Assembly: GCA_015068525.1 (NCBI GenBank)
Contig: SVKJ01000009.1
Coordinates: 1 to 64,000, forward strand
Reading direction: 5' to 3'
DNA length: 64,000 nt
DNA from: Oscillospiraceae bacterium
GTDB lineage: Bacteria > Bacillota > Clostridia > UMGS1840 > HGM11507
In this document: positions 54,409 to 63,932 of the stretch, piece by piece
Position numbering within the stretch: the first letter of the stretch is position 1
Layout of the letters: every line of letters starts with the position of its first letter
Position numbers and translations under genes: made by a program
Notes under the pieces: generated by a model
Seen by the model: only the letters and a program-made list of their open reading frames with translations
What the model was told of the DNA's origin: nothing
Database searches by the model: none

Positions 54409-54705
54409 TTAGTTTTCTTGCTTAACAACTATATCACGAATGATACCGTCAGTAATTTTGTAAATTCTTTCAAGTTCCTGCGGGAATGAAGGGTTAGATG
54501 TGAACTCAATGAACACATAATATCCTTCAGTCAAATCGTTAATTTCGTATGCTAATCTTTTTTTACCCCAAATATCAATATTTGTAAGTTCTCCGTTAGC
54601 AGAAATTAAAGTTTTGAATTTTTCAACTATTTCATTGATTTTTTCTTCTTCTAAAGTAGGATTAACAATGAATATAGTTTCATACTTGTTTTTAATTTCA
54701 ACCAT
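54409..54705 (-). CDS. rpsF: 30S ribosomal protein S6
   Basis: The 98-residue protein has KYETIFIVNPTLEEEKINEI and WGKKRLAYEINDLTEGYYVF, the S6 signature. It pairs with S18 in the small subunit. A GGAGGTG site precedes the ATG. The leader of about 90 bases could carry the S6:S18 autoregulatory RNA, which I cannot confirm by eye. Confidence 0.95.
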   Translation of the reverse strand: MVEIKNKYETIFIVNPTLEEEKINEIVEKFKTLISANGELTNIDIWGKKRLAYEINDLTEGYYVFIEFTSNPSFPQELERIYKITDGIIRDIVVKQEN

Positions 54706-54804
54706 TTCTTACACCTCCTTCTGGACTTTTGGCTCACAGTTTATCCATGAGCAAGGACTCTGCGTAATCAGATATTAAAGTATCCTCTTACTTGCAGTCT
54801 TTAT

Positions 54805-54833
54805 ATTATATATTATAAAGAAAAAAATGTCAA
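54805..54833 (-). promoter_or_regulatory. Consensus promoter of rpsF-ssb-rpsR
   Basis: Minus-strand TTGACA (54828-54833) and TATAAT (54805-54810) are exactly 17 bases apart. Confidence 0.8.
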
Positions 54834-54868
54834 GTTTTTTTATTAACAAAAAATATATTAGTTTTTTA

Positions 54869-54896
54869 TTGATTTTTTTTGTATTTATGGTATAAT
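54869..54896 (+). promoter_or_regulatory. Promoter of the exopolysaccharide control genes
   Basis: TTGATT (54869-54874) and TATAAT (54891-54896) are 16 bases apart, about 80 bases before the ATG. Confidence 0.6.
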
Positions 54897-54974
54897 GATA
54901 TTTGTAACTTTGTGTGCAGAAAATAGAACGTTAGTTTTATATGGCGCAATTTATAAAAACGGAGGAAAATTAAG

Positions 54975-55685
54975 ATGAATAATCAAATTAACTTGATGGA
55001 TGTAGTGGGTATGATTCTTAAAAGATGGTGGATTGTTGCTGTTTCTACTGTTCTTTTGGGAGCAATATTTTTTACAGTATCTGAATATTTTATACCTGAA
55101 AAATACACATCTAACGGTAAACTTTTAGTAAGTAATACTGTTAATACAGTGTCGGAGGACGGCAGTGTTGCTGCGGAAAGCATAAATACTCTTAATGCTT
55201 CTGCAAGACTTTTAAGTACATATATTGAAATTTTTAAAACTGATTCATTCCTTTCTAAAATCGCGGCAGACAGTGGAACAAAATATACTGTTGGTCAAAT
55301 AAAAGGAATGGTTACATATACATCGCTAAATCAGACAGAGGTTCTTCAGGTTTCAGTTTTGTGTCAGGATAAAATTGATGCAAGGCAGATTTGCGAACTG
55401 ATACTTGATAATGCTCAGTCGGAAGTTGAAAGAATAGGAAGCGGCGGGTCTGTTACAATTATTGATGAAGCGTCTTCTCCTACAACTCCTACATCTCCAA
55501 ATAAAACACTTAACAGTATTATCGGAGTGTTACTTGGTATTATCTTAGGTGTACTTATAATTTTCGTAATTGAATTTTTTGATATAAGAATAAAAACAGA
55601 AGATGACTTGGTTTCAAAGTTTGATTTACCGATTTTGGGAGTAATTCCTGACTTGGAATCATCACTTGTTAAAGGAGGTAAATAA
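54975..55685 (+). CDS. Wzz/YveK-type capsule polysaccharide chain-length protein
   Basis: The 236-residue membrane protein has two helices (about 18-38 and 175-198) with an external domain between them. The segments NLMDVVGMILKRWWIVAVST at the start and ASSPTTPTSPNKTLNSIIGV before TM2 are typical of the Wzz domain. It serves as the activator of the adjacent BY-kinase and sets polymer length. Its end overlaps the ribosome-binding region of the kinase gene. Confidence 0.9.
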   Translation: MNNQINLMDVVGMILKRWWIVAVSTVLLGAIFFTVSEYFIPEKYTSNGKLLVSNTVNTVSEDGSVAAESINTLNASARLLSTYIEIFKTDSFLSKIAADSGTKYTVGQIKGMVTYTSLNQTEVLQVSVLCQDKIDARQICELILDNAQSEVERIGSGGSVTIIDEASSPTTPTSPNKTLNSIIGVLLGIILGVLIIFVIEFFDIRIKTEDDLVSKFDLPILGVIPDLESSLVKGGK

Positions 55686-55686
55686 G

Positions 55687-56466
55687 ATGTCTATATTTAA
55701 TAGTAAAATAAGAATTCCTCTTGGGAAAAAGAAAAAACCTATCTCTTTAGAAGATGATATGGTAAATATAATAAATGACAACACTAAGTTTAATATTAAA
55801 GAAGCCTACAAGACAACCAGAACAAATATTATATTTGCATTAAACAGCGATAAAGGATGTAAAAGAATTATCCTTACCAGTTCTGTACCGGGCGAAGGTA
55901 AATCTTTAACATCTATAAATATTGCCATCACATTTGCTATGGCAGATACAAAAGTTTTAATTATTGACTGTGACTTAAGAAAACCTAAACTTCATAAATA
56001 TTTAGGTGCAGACAATAAAAAAGGCCTTTCAAATGTACTTGGAGGATTTGACAAGATAGAAGACTGTATTAAAGAAAATAAAGAACTTAATGTTCATTTT
56101 CTTACTGCAGGGCATACTCCTCCTAATCCTATAGAACTTTTATCAAGTGGAAAAATGGAAAAACTGCTTGATGAACTTTCAGATCAGTACGATTACATCT
56201 TCCTTGATACACCGCCTGTCAATGTCGTTGCTGATACATCTGCAATTGCAAAATTCTCGGATGGTATACTTTTCGTTGTACGTCATAAATTTACAACACA
56301 GGATATGGTTTATAAAGCAATCAGCACATTGGAATTTGCTAATGCTAAGTTGTTAGGATTTGTACTTAATGATGTTGATTTGTCTTCATATTCTTATACA
56401 TCAAAAGTTGGTTATGGCGGATACCGTTACAAAAATTACTATCAATACAGTAACTACTATTATTGA
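55687..56466 (+). CDS. CpsD/YveL-type bacterial tyrosine kinase
   Basis: From ATG 55687 (GGAGG upstream) the kinase is 259 residues. It has Walker A SSVPGEGKSLTSINIA, Walker A' VLIIDCDLRKPKLHKYLG, Walker B YIFLDTPP, and a Tyr-rich tail (about ten Tyr in the last 25 residues) that is autophosphorylated. With the YveK-like protein it forms a two-part BY-kinase controlling exopolysaccharide assembly. The matching phosphatase follows. Confidence 0.95.
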   Translation: MSIFNSKIRIPLGKKKKPISLEDDMVNIINDNTKFNIKEAYKTTRTNIIFALNSDKGCKRIILTSSVPGEGKSLTSINIAITFAMADTKVLIIDCDLRKPKLHKYLGADNKKGLSNVLGGFDKIEDCIKENKELNVHFLTAGHTPPNPIELLSSGKMEKLLDELSDQYDYIFLDTPPVNVVADTSAIAKFSDGILFVVRHKFTTQDMVYKAISTLEFANAKLLGFVLNDVDLSSYSYTSKVGYGGYRYKNYYQYSNYYY

Positions 56467-56485
56467 TAAATAAGGCGGTGGTTTG

Positions 56486-57187
56486 ATGATTGATTTTCAC
56501 TCGCACATTTTACCATATATGGATGATGGAGCACAAAATGTTGAGATGTCAGTAAAAATGCTTGAACTCTCTAAAAGGCAAGGAATTAATACCATCGTTG
56601 CAACACCCCACTTTTATATAAGAAAAGGAACTGTTTCGGACTTTCTTTTAAAAAGAGAGGACAGTTTCAATAAACTTAAAGAGTATATCGATAAGAATAA
56701 TCCTGATGTTCCCGAAATTATTTTGGGAGCAGAAGTTGCATTCTCGGAAGAAATTCTTTCAGTTGATATAAGTAAACTTTGTATTGAAGGGACAAGTTAT
56801 GTTCTTCTGGAACTTCCGTTTTCTTATTTCAACCAATGGATATATGATGAAATATACAATATGTCTATGAAAAATGGTGTAGACTTTATTTTAGCACATA
56901 TTGAAAGATATGTAGGAAATAAGAATGATTTTTCGGCTGTCAAACCATTTTTTGATTTAGATATGCTTATTCAGGTTAATGCAGATACATTTATAGATAA
57001 GCATTTTAAAAAAACAATTCAGACTTTACTTAAAAAATACAGGATTGACCTTATCGGTTCAGATGCTCATAATCTTGAAAAAAGAGTGTCTAATATGGAT
57101 AAGGCGATAAAAATTATAAAAAAGAAATACGGCGAAAAAACATTGCAAAAAATTATGGACAACGGGAAAAAAATATTAAATAAATAG
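56486..57187 (+). CDS. CpsB/YwqE-type PHP tyrosine phosphatase
   Basis: The 233-residue PHP-family phosphatase has the metal motif MIDFHSHILPYMDDGAQNVE, followed by ATPHFY, AEVAFSEE, AHIERY and GSDAHN. It removes phosphate from the BY-kinase tail. ATG 56486 is used; an in-frame TTG precedes it. It lies between the kinase and the CapD-like gene, as in capsule loci. Confidence 0.95.
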   Translation: MIDFHSHILPYMDDGAQNVEMSVKMLELSKRQGINTIVATPHFYIRKGTVSDFLLKREDSFNKLKEYIDKNNPDVPEIILGAEVAFSEEILSVDISKLCIEGTSYVLLELPFSYFNQWIYDEIYNMSMKNGVDFILAHIERYVGNKNDFSAVKPFFDLDMLIQVNADTFIDKHFKKTIQTLLKKYRIDLIGSDAHNLEKRVSNMDKAIKIIKKKYGEKTLQKIMDNGKKILNK

Positions 57188-57199
57188 GTTGGTTGATTT

Positions 57200-59041
57200 A
57201 TGAAAAATATATTACATAAACTTTTCTTGATGTTTGTTGATTTTTGTCTGGTTGTTGTTTCATACTTGCTTGTTATCCTTTTAATAAGAGAAGACTTTAC
57301 TGATTTTATAAGAACACCGCAGGTTGCATACTCAGCCATGATAACAGGAATAGGAATTGTAATTGCTCTTAATGCAGTGGATTTCTACAGTTCTTTGTGG
57401 ATGTACACAAGTGTAAGAGAGTACACACTTGGAATGTTGGCAGGTGTAGGTGCTGTGTCTATACTGGCAATAACATCAGGATTTTTCAAAGGATTCTTTT
57501 TACCTTATAAATACATAATTACGTCAGGCTTTGTCTCTTTGGTTTTTTCTATGGGACTCAGGGTATGTATAAAATTAACATATATGTTTATGGAAAACTA
57601 CTTTAAAGAGAACAATGACGCCAAAACAAATCTGCTTATTATAGGAGCAGGTGATGCCGCAGCATTAGCAATAAGGGAAATAATAACAGATAAAAATTCA
57701 AATTACAATATTGTCGGTGCAGTTGATGACAATTTGAGAAAACGAGGAATGGTAATATACGGCATTAAAATTTTAGGCACACGTGATGATATTGTAAAAA
57801 TATGTGAAGAAAAAAAGGTAAAAGAAATTTTACTTGCAATACCATCTATATCAGATGAAGATAGATATAACATTTTAAATATTTGTTCTGAAACTTCTTG
57901 TAAAATAAAAATTCTTCCTAAAAACTTAGGTATTTCAGGAAAAATTAAAGTTAAAACAGATGCAAGAAATATTCAGATAGAAGATTTACTATCCCGTGAT
58001 GTTGTTAAACTGGATATAGAAGATATGTCAAGAGAATTAAAGGGTAAAACAATTCTGGTAACAGGCGGGGGAGGTTCTATCGGTTCGGAACTTTGCAGGC
58101 AGATAGCATCTTTTGAACCTAAAAAACTTGTTATTGTTGATATTTATGAAAATAACGCATACGATATTGAGAATGAACTTAAGTCAAAGTATCCTCAACT
58201 TAATATTAGTGTTTTAATTGCAAGTGTCAGGGATAAAGACAGGTTAGATAAAATTTTTGACCGTGAAAAGCCTGAAATAGTTTTTCATGCCGCAGCGCAT
58301 AAACATGTTCCGCTTATGGAAGACTCTTCATCGGAAGCAGTTAAGAACAATGTTGTTGGAACGCTTAATGCCTGTCTTGTTGCAGATAAGCATAATGTTA
58401 AAAAATTCACTCTTATTTCTACCGATAAAGCAGTTAATCCTACAAATGTTATGGGCGCGTCAAAAAGAATTTGCGAAATGATAATTCAGGGAATAAATAA
58501 TGTAAGCAAGACGAAGTTCGTTGCAGTTCGTTTCGGAAATGTTCTTGGAAGCAATGGCTCAGTTGTTCCGCTGTTTAAAAAACAGATTGAAAACGGCGGA
58601 CCTGTTACTATTACCCATAAAGAAATAACAAGATATTTTATGACTATTCCTGAAGCGGCTCAACTTGTTATGGAAGCAGCAGTTTTTGCAAATGGCGGAG
58701 AAATATTTGTTCTTGATATGGGAAATCCGGTTAAGATTTATGATTTGGCGGAAAAAATGATAAAATTGTCAGGTCTTATCGTTGGGCAGGATATCGAAAT
58801 TAAGGTTACAGGTTTAAGACCCGGAGAAAAACTTTACGAAGAACTTCTTATGGATGAAGAGGGACTTTCTTCTACTAAAAATCAAAAGATTTTTGTTGCG
58901 AAACCAAATGTAATAGATTTTGAAAAACTGACAAATGATATTGACATTTTGCTTTCCTATGCAAGAAACGAAGATACTGATAAACTTAAAAACAAACTAA
59001 AAGAAATTGTTCCGTCTTATAAGGAACCATCTTATGTTTAA
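57200..59041 (+). CDS. Membrane-bound UDP-sugar 4,6-dehydratase (CapD/WbpM-like)
   Basis: The 613-residue protein has four N-terminal helices (to about 130), a Rossmann-like domain (LLIIGAGDAAALAIREI), and a catalytic SDR domain from about 280. That domain has ILVTGGGGSIGSELCRQIAS, VFHAAAHKHVPLME and STDKAVNPTNVMGASKR. The Met in place of the usual Tyr is normal for this large dehydratase group. It makes a 4-keto-6-deoxy UDP-sugar, the first step toward bacillosamine- or fucosamine-type sugars. No further glycosyltransferases follow. Confidence 0.9.
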   Translation: MKNILHKLFLMFVDFCLVVVSYLLVILLIREDFTDFIRTPQVAYSAMITGIGIVIALNAVDFYSSLWMYTSVREYTLGMLAGVGAVSILAITSGFFKGFFLPYKYIITSGFVSLVFSMGLRVCIKLTYMFMENYFKENNDAKTNLLIIGAGDAAALAIREIITDKNSNYNIVGAVDDNLRKRGMVIYGIKILGTRDDIVKICEEKKVKEILLAIPSISDEDRYNILNICSETSCKIKILPKNLGISGKIKVKTDARNIQIEDLLSRDVVKLDIEDMSRELKGKTILVTGGGGSIGSELCRQIASFEPKKLVIVDIYENNAYDIENELKSKYPQLNISVLIASVRDKDRLDKIFDREKPEIVFHAAAHKHVPLMEDSSSEAVKNNVVGTLNACLVADKHNVKKFTLISTDKAVNPTNVMGASKRICEMIIQGINNVSKTKFVAVRFGNVLGSNGSVVPLFKKQIENGGPVTITHKEITRYFMTIPEAAQLVMEAAVFANGGEIFVLDMGNPVKIYDLAEKMIKLSGLIVGQDIEIKVTGLRPGEKLYEELLMDEEGLSSTKNQKIFVAKPNVIDFEKLTNDIDILLSYARNEDTDKLKNKLKEIVPSYKEPSYV

Positions 59042-59047
59042 TACTGA

Positions 59048-59083
59048 AATGGGACTGTAAAAATGTTTTTACAGTCCCATTGA
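59048..59083 (+). terminator. Terminator of the exopolysaccharide genes
   Basis: AATGGGACTGTAAAAA (59048-59063) pairs with TTTTTACAGTCCCATT (59066-59081), nearly without a loop. Confidence 0.8.
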
Positions 59084-59126
59084 TTTTGATATTAATGTAT
59101 GGTAATATACCAATAGAGGTGATGGA

Positions 59127-59939
59127 ATGGATATAAAGCATGAAATTATAGAACCGAATTTTACCGTAAGAGAAGCGGATAAATTTATTGATAATAATTA
59201 TCACTGGCATCAGAGAATGGAATTTTTGTACGTTGAAAAAGGATATTGTAATGTAAATCTGCCAATGAAAAAGTACAGAATGGAAGCCGGAGATGTTATT
59301 TTTATTCACAGTGGCGAAATACATGAAATAAATTCTGCATCTTCCGAACTTAATGTTAAAATCTTTACATTCAATCCATCAATACTCCAACAGTTAAATA
59401 TTGAATTTATATATATTACAAACTATATCAGCCAGAGTATGCAAAAAGATGCAAAAATAAGTGAAGTTATAAAATCTATTGTTGATGAAATATATGTAGA
59501 ATATAAAGAGAAAAAGCATTTAAGTGACAGTATTATAATTTCTGATTTAATAAAACTATACAGTATTCTTGCACGGTATTTTGAAAACTCAGAAATGATG
59601 GAAAATAAAAACACAACTAAATTTAAAGTTTTTCAGGAGGCACTTGAATATATTTCTAAGAATTATACTGAAAGTATATCTTTAAAATCTGTGGCTGAGA
59701 AAATAAACTACTGTGAATCGTATGTGTCAACATTGTTTGTTGCCTTTACAGGAGTAAATTTTAAAACTTATATTGATACTATACGAATAAAACATGCTGT
59801 TGATTTGCTTAAAAAAACTGACAATACAATAGCGTATATTGCTTCTGAATGTGGCTATGAAAATTTAAAAACCTTTAATAATACTTTTAAAAGAATTACT
59901 AATAAAACCCCAAGTGAATTCAGAGAAAAAAACTTATAG
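59127..59939 (+). CDS. AraC-family transcriptional regulator with cupin domain
   Basis: The 270-residue regulator has an N-terminal cupin (about 15-90; HWHQRMEFLYVEKGYCNVNL and GDVIFIHSGEIHEI) and a C-terminal AraC domain (about 170-270), with IAYIASECGYENLKTFNNTF and the NKTPSEFR end. It stands just upstream of the MDR and Gfo/Idh pair, which it probably activates in response to a sugar. It has its own terminator. Confidence 0.9.
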   Translation: MDIKHEIIEPNFTVREADKFIDNNYHWHQRMEFLYVEKGYCNVNLPMKKYRMEAGDVIFIHSGEIHEINSASSELNVKIFTFNPSILQQLNIEFIYITNYISQSMQKDAKISEVIKSIVDEIYVEYKEKKHLSDSIIISDLIKLYSILARYFENSEMMENKNTTKFKVFQEALEYISKNYTESISLKSVAEKINYCESYVSTLFVAFTGVNFKTYIDTIRIKHAVDLLKKTDNTIAYIASECGYENLKTFNNTFKRITNKTPSEFREKNL

Positions 59940-59965
59940 AGTGGCTTTGTTCCACTCTTTTTTAT
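59938..59965 (+). terminator. Terminator of the AraC gene
   Basis: AGAGTGG (59938-59944) pairs with CCACTCT (59952-59958), followed by TTTTTTATT. The stop codon lies in the stem. Confidence 0.8.
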
Positions 59966-60089
59966 TGTGAATACAACAAGGCTTTTTAAAAAACTTGCAA
60001 ATTTAATTGCACCCGTATTTTGCAAGACTGTGTTTTAAAAAAATTTTTTTAAAATTCAAAAAAATTACTGGTATTTTCAAATAATTTAC

Positions 60090-60131
60090 TTGTTGCATAT
60101 CTTATTGTTATATAGAATGAAACTAAGATAT
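60090..60131 (+). promoter_or_regulatory. Regulated promoter of the MDR-Gfo pair
   Basis: TTGTTG (60090-60095) and TAGAAT (60113-60118) are 17 bases apart. The inverted repeat ATATCTTA (60097-60104) and TAAGATAT (60124-60131) overlaps the core. The weak -35 fits activation by the adjacent AraC protein. Confidence 0.45.
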
Positions 60132-60150
60132 AACATAGGAGGTGCTCTAA

Positions 60151-61173
60151 ATGAGTAAAAATTACAAAGTTGTGTTCACAGCACAAAAAAAAGTTGAATT
60201 ACAAGAATGTGAAATGCCGGTTGTAGGCGATGATGATATCCTTCTTAAGACAGAAGTTTCTCAAATAAGTACAGGAACAGAATTAACACTTTTAGAAGGT
60301 AATGTTGAGCCGGATTCACCATGGATGAATGATATTCATTATCCTCAGGATCCTGGTTACTCAAATGTAGGTAAGATTGTCAAAGTAGGTAAAAATGTAT
60401 CTTCGGATTTAATCGGAAAAAGAATGTTAACTTTAGCCACACACACAATGTATTATACAATAAATAAAGACGATTATCAGCAAACTATGTTTATTCCTGA
60501 CTCGGTAAAATCAGAAGAAGCAGTTTTTGGAATTATTGCACAGATTACAATGGGAAGCGTACGTTTTTCAGGTTTAAGACCTGGTGATGCTTGTGTAGTA
60601 TACGGTGCTGGTTTAATTGGTCAGTTAGTTGCAAGACTTGCAAAATGTGCAGGTTCAACAAGAGTGTTTGTTTGCGATATATCTGATTTACGTCTTGATA
60701 AACTTCCTGATGACCCATGTTTTGTAAAAATCAATACTTTAAAAGAAAATGCAGCTGAAATTGTTAAGAATAATACGAAATTTAACGAAGGCGCTGCTGT
60801 TGTATTTGAAACTACAAGTAATCCGAAACTTGTAAGTGATGAAATAGCATGCTTGGGTAAAAGAGGAAAACTTATTATTACAAGCAGTCCTAAGGGAAAA
60901 GCACTTGTTGATTTAGAATATTGTAACCGTATGGGTATATCTATACTCGGAGCACACAACTCTGCTGTACATACACAAAACGAAGTTAACGGAGATCCTT
61001 GGACAAGAAGAAGAGATTCAGAATACTTTATTGAACTTCTTGAAAAGAATCAAACCACTGCATCGGAAATGATAACTCATAAATGCAGTTTCAAAGATGT
61101 TGTAAGTATGTATGAAATGCTTATGGAAGACAGAACTCAGGCTTTGGCTGTAAATATAAACTGGGAGGACTAA
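60151..61173 (+). CDS. Zinc-type alcohol dehydrogenase-like MDR protein
   Basis: The 340-residue medium-chain dehydrogenase has the EVSQISTGTELTLLEG region and a Rossmann motif CVVYGAGLIGQLVARLAKCA (about 150-170). The usual catalytic-zinc Cys in the GHE segment is replaced by a DPGYSNVGKIVKVG stretch, as in MDR proteins of polyol and sugar pathways. It is followed after one base by a Gfo/Idh gene, a pairing seen in carbohydrate catabolism. AGGAGG precedes the ATG. Confidence 0.8.
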   Translation: MSKNYKVVFTAQKKVELQECEMPVVGDDDILLKTEVSQISTGTELTLLEGNVEPDSPWMNDIHYPQDPGYSNVGKIVKVGKNVSSDLIGKRMLTLATHTMYYTINKDDYQQTMFIPDSVKSEEAVFGIIAQITMGSVRFSGLRPGDACVVYGAGLIGQLVARLAKCAGSTRVFVCDISDLRLDKLPDDPCFVKINTLKENAAEIVKNNTKFNEGAAVVFETTSNPKLVSDEIACLGKRGKLIITSSPKGKALVDLEYCNRMGISILGAHNSAVHTQNEVNGDPWTRRRDSEYFIELLEKNQTTASEMITHKCSFKDVVSMYEMLMEDRTQALAVNINWED

Positions 61174-61174
61174 T

Positions 61175-62227
61175 ATGCTTAAAATAGGTATAATAGGCGC
61201 AGGTGCAATATCCGAATGCCATATAGAATCTTATATTAAAAACCCGGAAGTTAAGTTATGTGCAATATGCGATGTAAATGAAAATACTGCTAAATTAAGA
61301 GCTGAAAAATATTCTATTTCAAAGTATTATTCAGATTATAAAGATATTCTTGATGATGAAAGCATTGATGCTGTAAGTATTGTTACACCGACTTTTACTC
61401 ATAAGAACATTGTTATTGAAGCACTTAAAAAAGGTAAACATGTGCTTTGTGAAAAACCACCTGCAATGAATTATGAAGAAGCATTGGAATGTGAAAAGAC
61501 TGCTAAAGAAACAGGTAAGATATTAATGTATGCTTTTGTAGTAAGATTTTCCAAAGAAGTTAAATTTATGAAGGAATACATTGATTCCGGTAAAATGGGC
61601 GAAATTTACTATGCCGAAGCATCCCGTATAAACAGATGTAATAAAATCGGCGGATGGTTTATAAACAAAGATAAAGCAGGCGGAGGCGCACTTATTGACG
61701 GTGCAATCCATGAAATTGATACTGCACTTTATCTTATGGGATATCCTAAGGCAACAAGTGTCAAAGGCTTTACAAGTCAGATAAATGAAAATCTTCCTGA
61801 TATTGCAAAAGGTACAGGAGCAGGATGGATATCTTCCGATGTTAATTCTTATGAAAGAACTGTTGAAAGTCTTGCATCAGGTTATGTTCATTTTGATAAC
61901 GGAGCGTGCCTGTATGTTAAAGCAAGTTGGGTTCTTAATACTATAAAAGAGGGCAGAAATGTTGAACTTAACGGAACAAAAGCAGGGCTGCAGTATAATG
62001 GCGCAAAGATAGATATGATTGAACTTTCTGATACAGGTTACTTTATGGAAACATCGCCTCAACTTAATGATACAGTTGACTTGTTTGATGGTGAAATAAA
62101 TCACTTTGTTGGCTGTTGCTTGGGTAAAGAAGAATTAATCTGTACCCCTGAGCAAGGTACTGAAATTATGAAAATAATAACCGGAATATATGAATCTGCA
62201 AGAACAGGTAAAGAAGTAATTTTTTAA
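61175..62227 (+). CDS. Gfo/Idh/MocA-family oxidoreductase
   Basis: The 350-residue enzyme has GIIGAGAISECHIESYIKNP (intact GxGxxx motif), VTPTFTHKNIVIEALKKGKH and CEKPPAMNYEEA (EKP motif). A His pair in GGGALIDGAIHEIDTALYLM supplies the likely catalytic Lys/His region. It probably acts on a sugar or inositol-type substrate with the MDR enzyme. It ends the unit before a terminator. Confidence 0.9.
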   Translation: MLKIGIIGAGAISECHIESYIKNPEVKLCAICDVNENTAKLRAEKYSISKYYSDYKDILDDESIDAVSIVTPTFTHKNIVIEALKKGKHVLCEKPPAMNYEEALECEKTAKETGKILMYAFVVRFSKEVKFMKEYIDSGKMGEIYYAEASRINRCNKIGGWFINKDKAGGGALIDGAIHEIDTALYLMGYPKATSVKGFTSQINENLPDIAKGTGAGWISSDVNSYERTVESLASGYVHFDNGACLYVKASWVLNTIKEGRNVELNGTKAGLQYNGAKIDMIELSDTGYFMETSPQLNDTVDLFDGEINHFVGCCLGKEELICTPEQGTEIMKIITGIYESARTGKEVIF

Positions 62228-62240
62228 TTCACAATACAGA

Positions 62241-62276
62241 ATGGACGTTTTAGGGACAGACCCCAAAACGTCCATT
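62241..62276. terminator. Terminator with GGGACAGA core
   Basis: ATGGACGTTTT (62241-62251) pairs with AAAACGTCCAT (62265-62275), with GGG/CCC inside. It sits between convergent genes and belongs to the GGGAC hairpin set. Confidence 0.75.
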
Positions 62277-62294
62277 TAGCTTTTTGTAAGGTTT

Positions 62295-62879
62295 TTATAA
62301 ATTTTTTTCATATATAATTGGCTGTATTTGTTTGTCATCTAAAGCAAAAGATAAGGTATCGCATATTTTAGTCATATCTGCAACTACGGAACGCGGTTTC
62401 TTATAAGGATCATCCTGATTGAAAGGAACAAAATATATTCCTTTGTAATTTAACAGATTCCCGATGTTTTTGCACGCATTTCCCAAACCATCATTAGTTG
62501 ATACAGCCAGTATGACAGGTTTTGCGTTTCTTAAAGTTGCTTTTACTGCCATTGTAACCGAGGTGTCGGTAACGCCTGAAGAAAGTTTTGCAAGGGTGTT
62601 CCCTGTGCAAGGTGCAACTATAAGAGCGTCAAGTAAGTTTTTTGGCCCTATTGGTTCTGCCTCATAAATGGTTTTTATAACCTTTTTTTCACATATCGTT
62701 TCAATCTCATTTGTAAAATCCCTTGCCTTTCCAAATCTTGTATCAGTTTTTGAAACATTCTCTGAAAGTATGGGTATAACATTATATCCCATATTTTTTA
62801 CATTTTTTATTTCAGGAAGGATTTTTTTAAAGGTACAATAAGACCCTGTAAGAGCAAAACCGACGGTTAAATTCCCCAT
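62295..62879 (-). CDS. dpaB: Dipicolinate synthase subunit B
   Basis: This 194-residue flavoprotein of the CoaC-like family has MGNLTVGFALTGSYCTFKKI at its start, then ALIVAPCTGNTLAKLSSGVT and PVILAVSTNDGLG. With DpaA it makes dipicolinic acid for the spore core during late mother-cell development. It overlaps dpaA by 13 bases. No asd or dapA follows, unlike in Bacillus. Confidence 0.95.
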   Translation of the reverse strand: MGNLTVGFALTGSYCTFKKILPEIKNVKNMGYNVIPILSENVSKTDTRFGKARDFTNEIETICEKKVIKTIYEAEPIGPKNLLDALIVAPCTGNTLAKLSSGVTDTSVTMAVKATLRNAKPVILAVSTNDGLGNACKNIGNLLNYKGIYFVPFNQDDPYKKPRSVVADMTKICDTLSFALDDKQIQPIIYEKNL

Positions 62880-63751
62880 ATTTTTACCCCCAGTTCACTT
62901 AGTATGTTATTGATAGTGTTTTTGATTATCTTACCTGCCGTTTCAGGTGCAACTTTTCCGGGCAAAGATAATGCGTGAATAACCTTTAAATTTAAAAGGT
63001 GCGCATATTTAAAGTCTACACCTCCGGGTTTTGACGCAAGGTCAATTATAACGGCATTTTTTTTAACCCTTTTTAAACATTCTTCGTCTATTACCGTAAA
63101 AGGTATGGTATTAAAAATAATATCGTATTTATTTATGTTGTCACATATATTTTGTGTTTTGATTTTTTTATATGAAAAGCAGTCAATCCAGGATAAATCC
63201 TCTGTTTTCCTTGCACTTACTGTAACGAAAGCGCCAAGAGAGGCTAATGCTTTGGAAAGTATTTTTCCTATTCTTCCAAAACCTGTAACAAGTACATTGG
63301 CTCCATGCAAGGTGTAGGGCGTTTCGTTTATTGCAATAGACAATGCACCCTCTACAGTCGGAATGACATTTTCAATATTAAGTTCTTCTCTTACTCCATA
63401 ATCAAAGTTTAAAACATCTTTGTCTGTTAATGATTTTTCTATATCTTTTGAAATAATTCCTCCGAATACAATTTTTGAAGAATCAAGACAATTTATAATT
63501 TCGGAAATTTTTATATCTTCCTCAGAATAGGGTGCGCTTAGAAATACATTATCCCTTGATATTGGAATTCCCATAATTATAATATCGTTATCTTTTATTG
63601 CATCTTTTAAGTCGTTATATATAAAAAATGGTACGAAAGGAGTATTTTTGTCAAAACCGTAAACAGAAACATCAAATCCGTCTTTTTTAAATTCTGATGC
63701 AACTGTAAACTGCCTTAAATCCCCTCCGAGAATAAGAATTTTTTTGTTCAA
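62867..63751 (-). CDS. dpaA: Dipicolinate synthase subunit A
   Basis: The 294-residue protein has LGGDLRQFTVASEFKKDGFD at its start. A C-terminal NAD(P)-binding domain has VLVTGFGRIGKILSKALASL, NTIPFTVID and DLASKPGGVDF. It is the dehydrogenase partner of DpaB in dipicolinate synthesis. Its presence shows the organism forms heat-resistant spores. An AGGTGC-type site precedes the ATG. Confidence 0.95.
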   Translation of the reverse strand: MNKKILILGGDLRQFTVASEFKKDGFDVSVYGFDKNTPFVPFFIYNDLKDAIKDNDIIIMGIPISRDNVFLSAPYSEEDIKISEIINCLDSSKIVFGGIISKDIEKSLTDKDVLNFDYGVREELNIENVIPTVEGALSIAINETPYTLHGANVLVTGFGRIGKILSKALASLGAFVTVSARKTEDLSWIDCFSYKKIKTQNICDNINKYDIIFNTIPFTVIDEECLKRVKKNAVIIDLASKPGGVDFKYAHLLNLKVIHALSLPGKVAPETAGKIIKNTINNILSELGVKIWGI

Positions 63752-63932
63752 ATATTAAGCACCTCCGCCCGATGAATAAAAAATAATAAGATAATCTGTT
63801 ATTATTTTATGATTTTTACATTTAATGGTGCTTTTATTTTGGAGTTAAGAAACAATTTTACCACTTTGCAGGATATTGCATTTATAATTATTTTGTTATA
63901 TAATAGAAAAAGTAATTATAAGGAGTTTTATA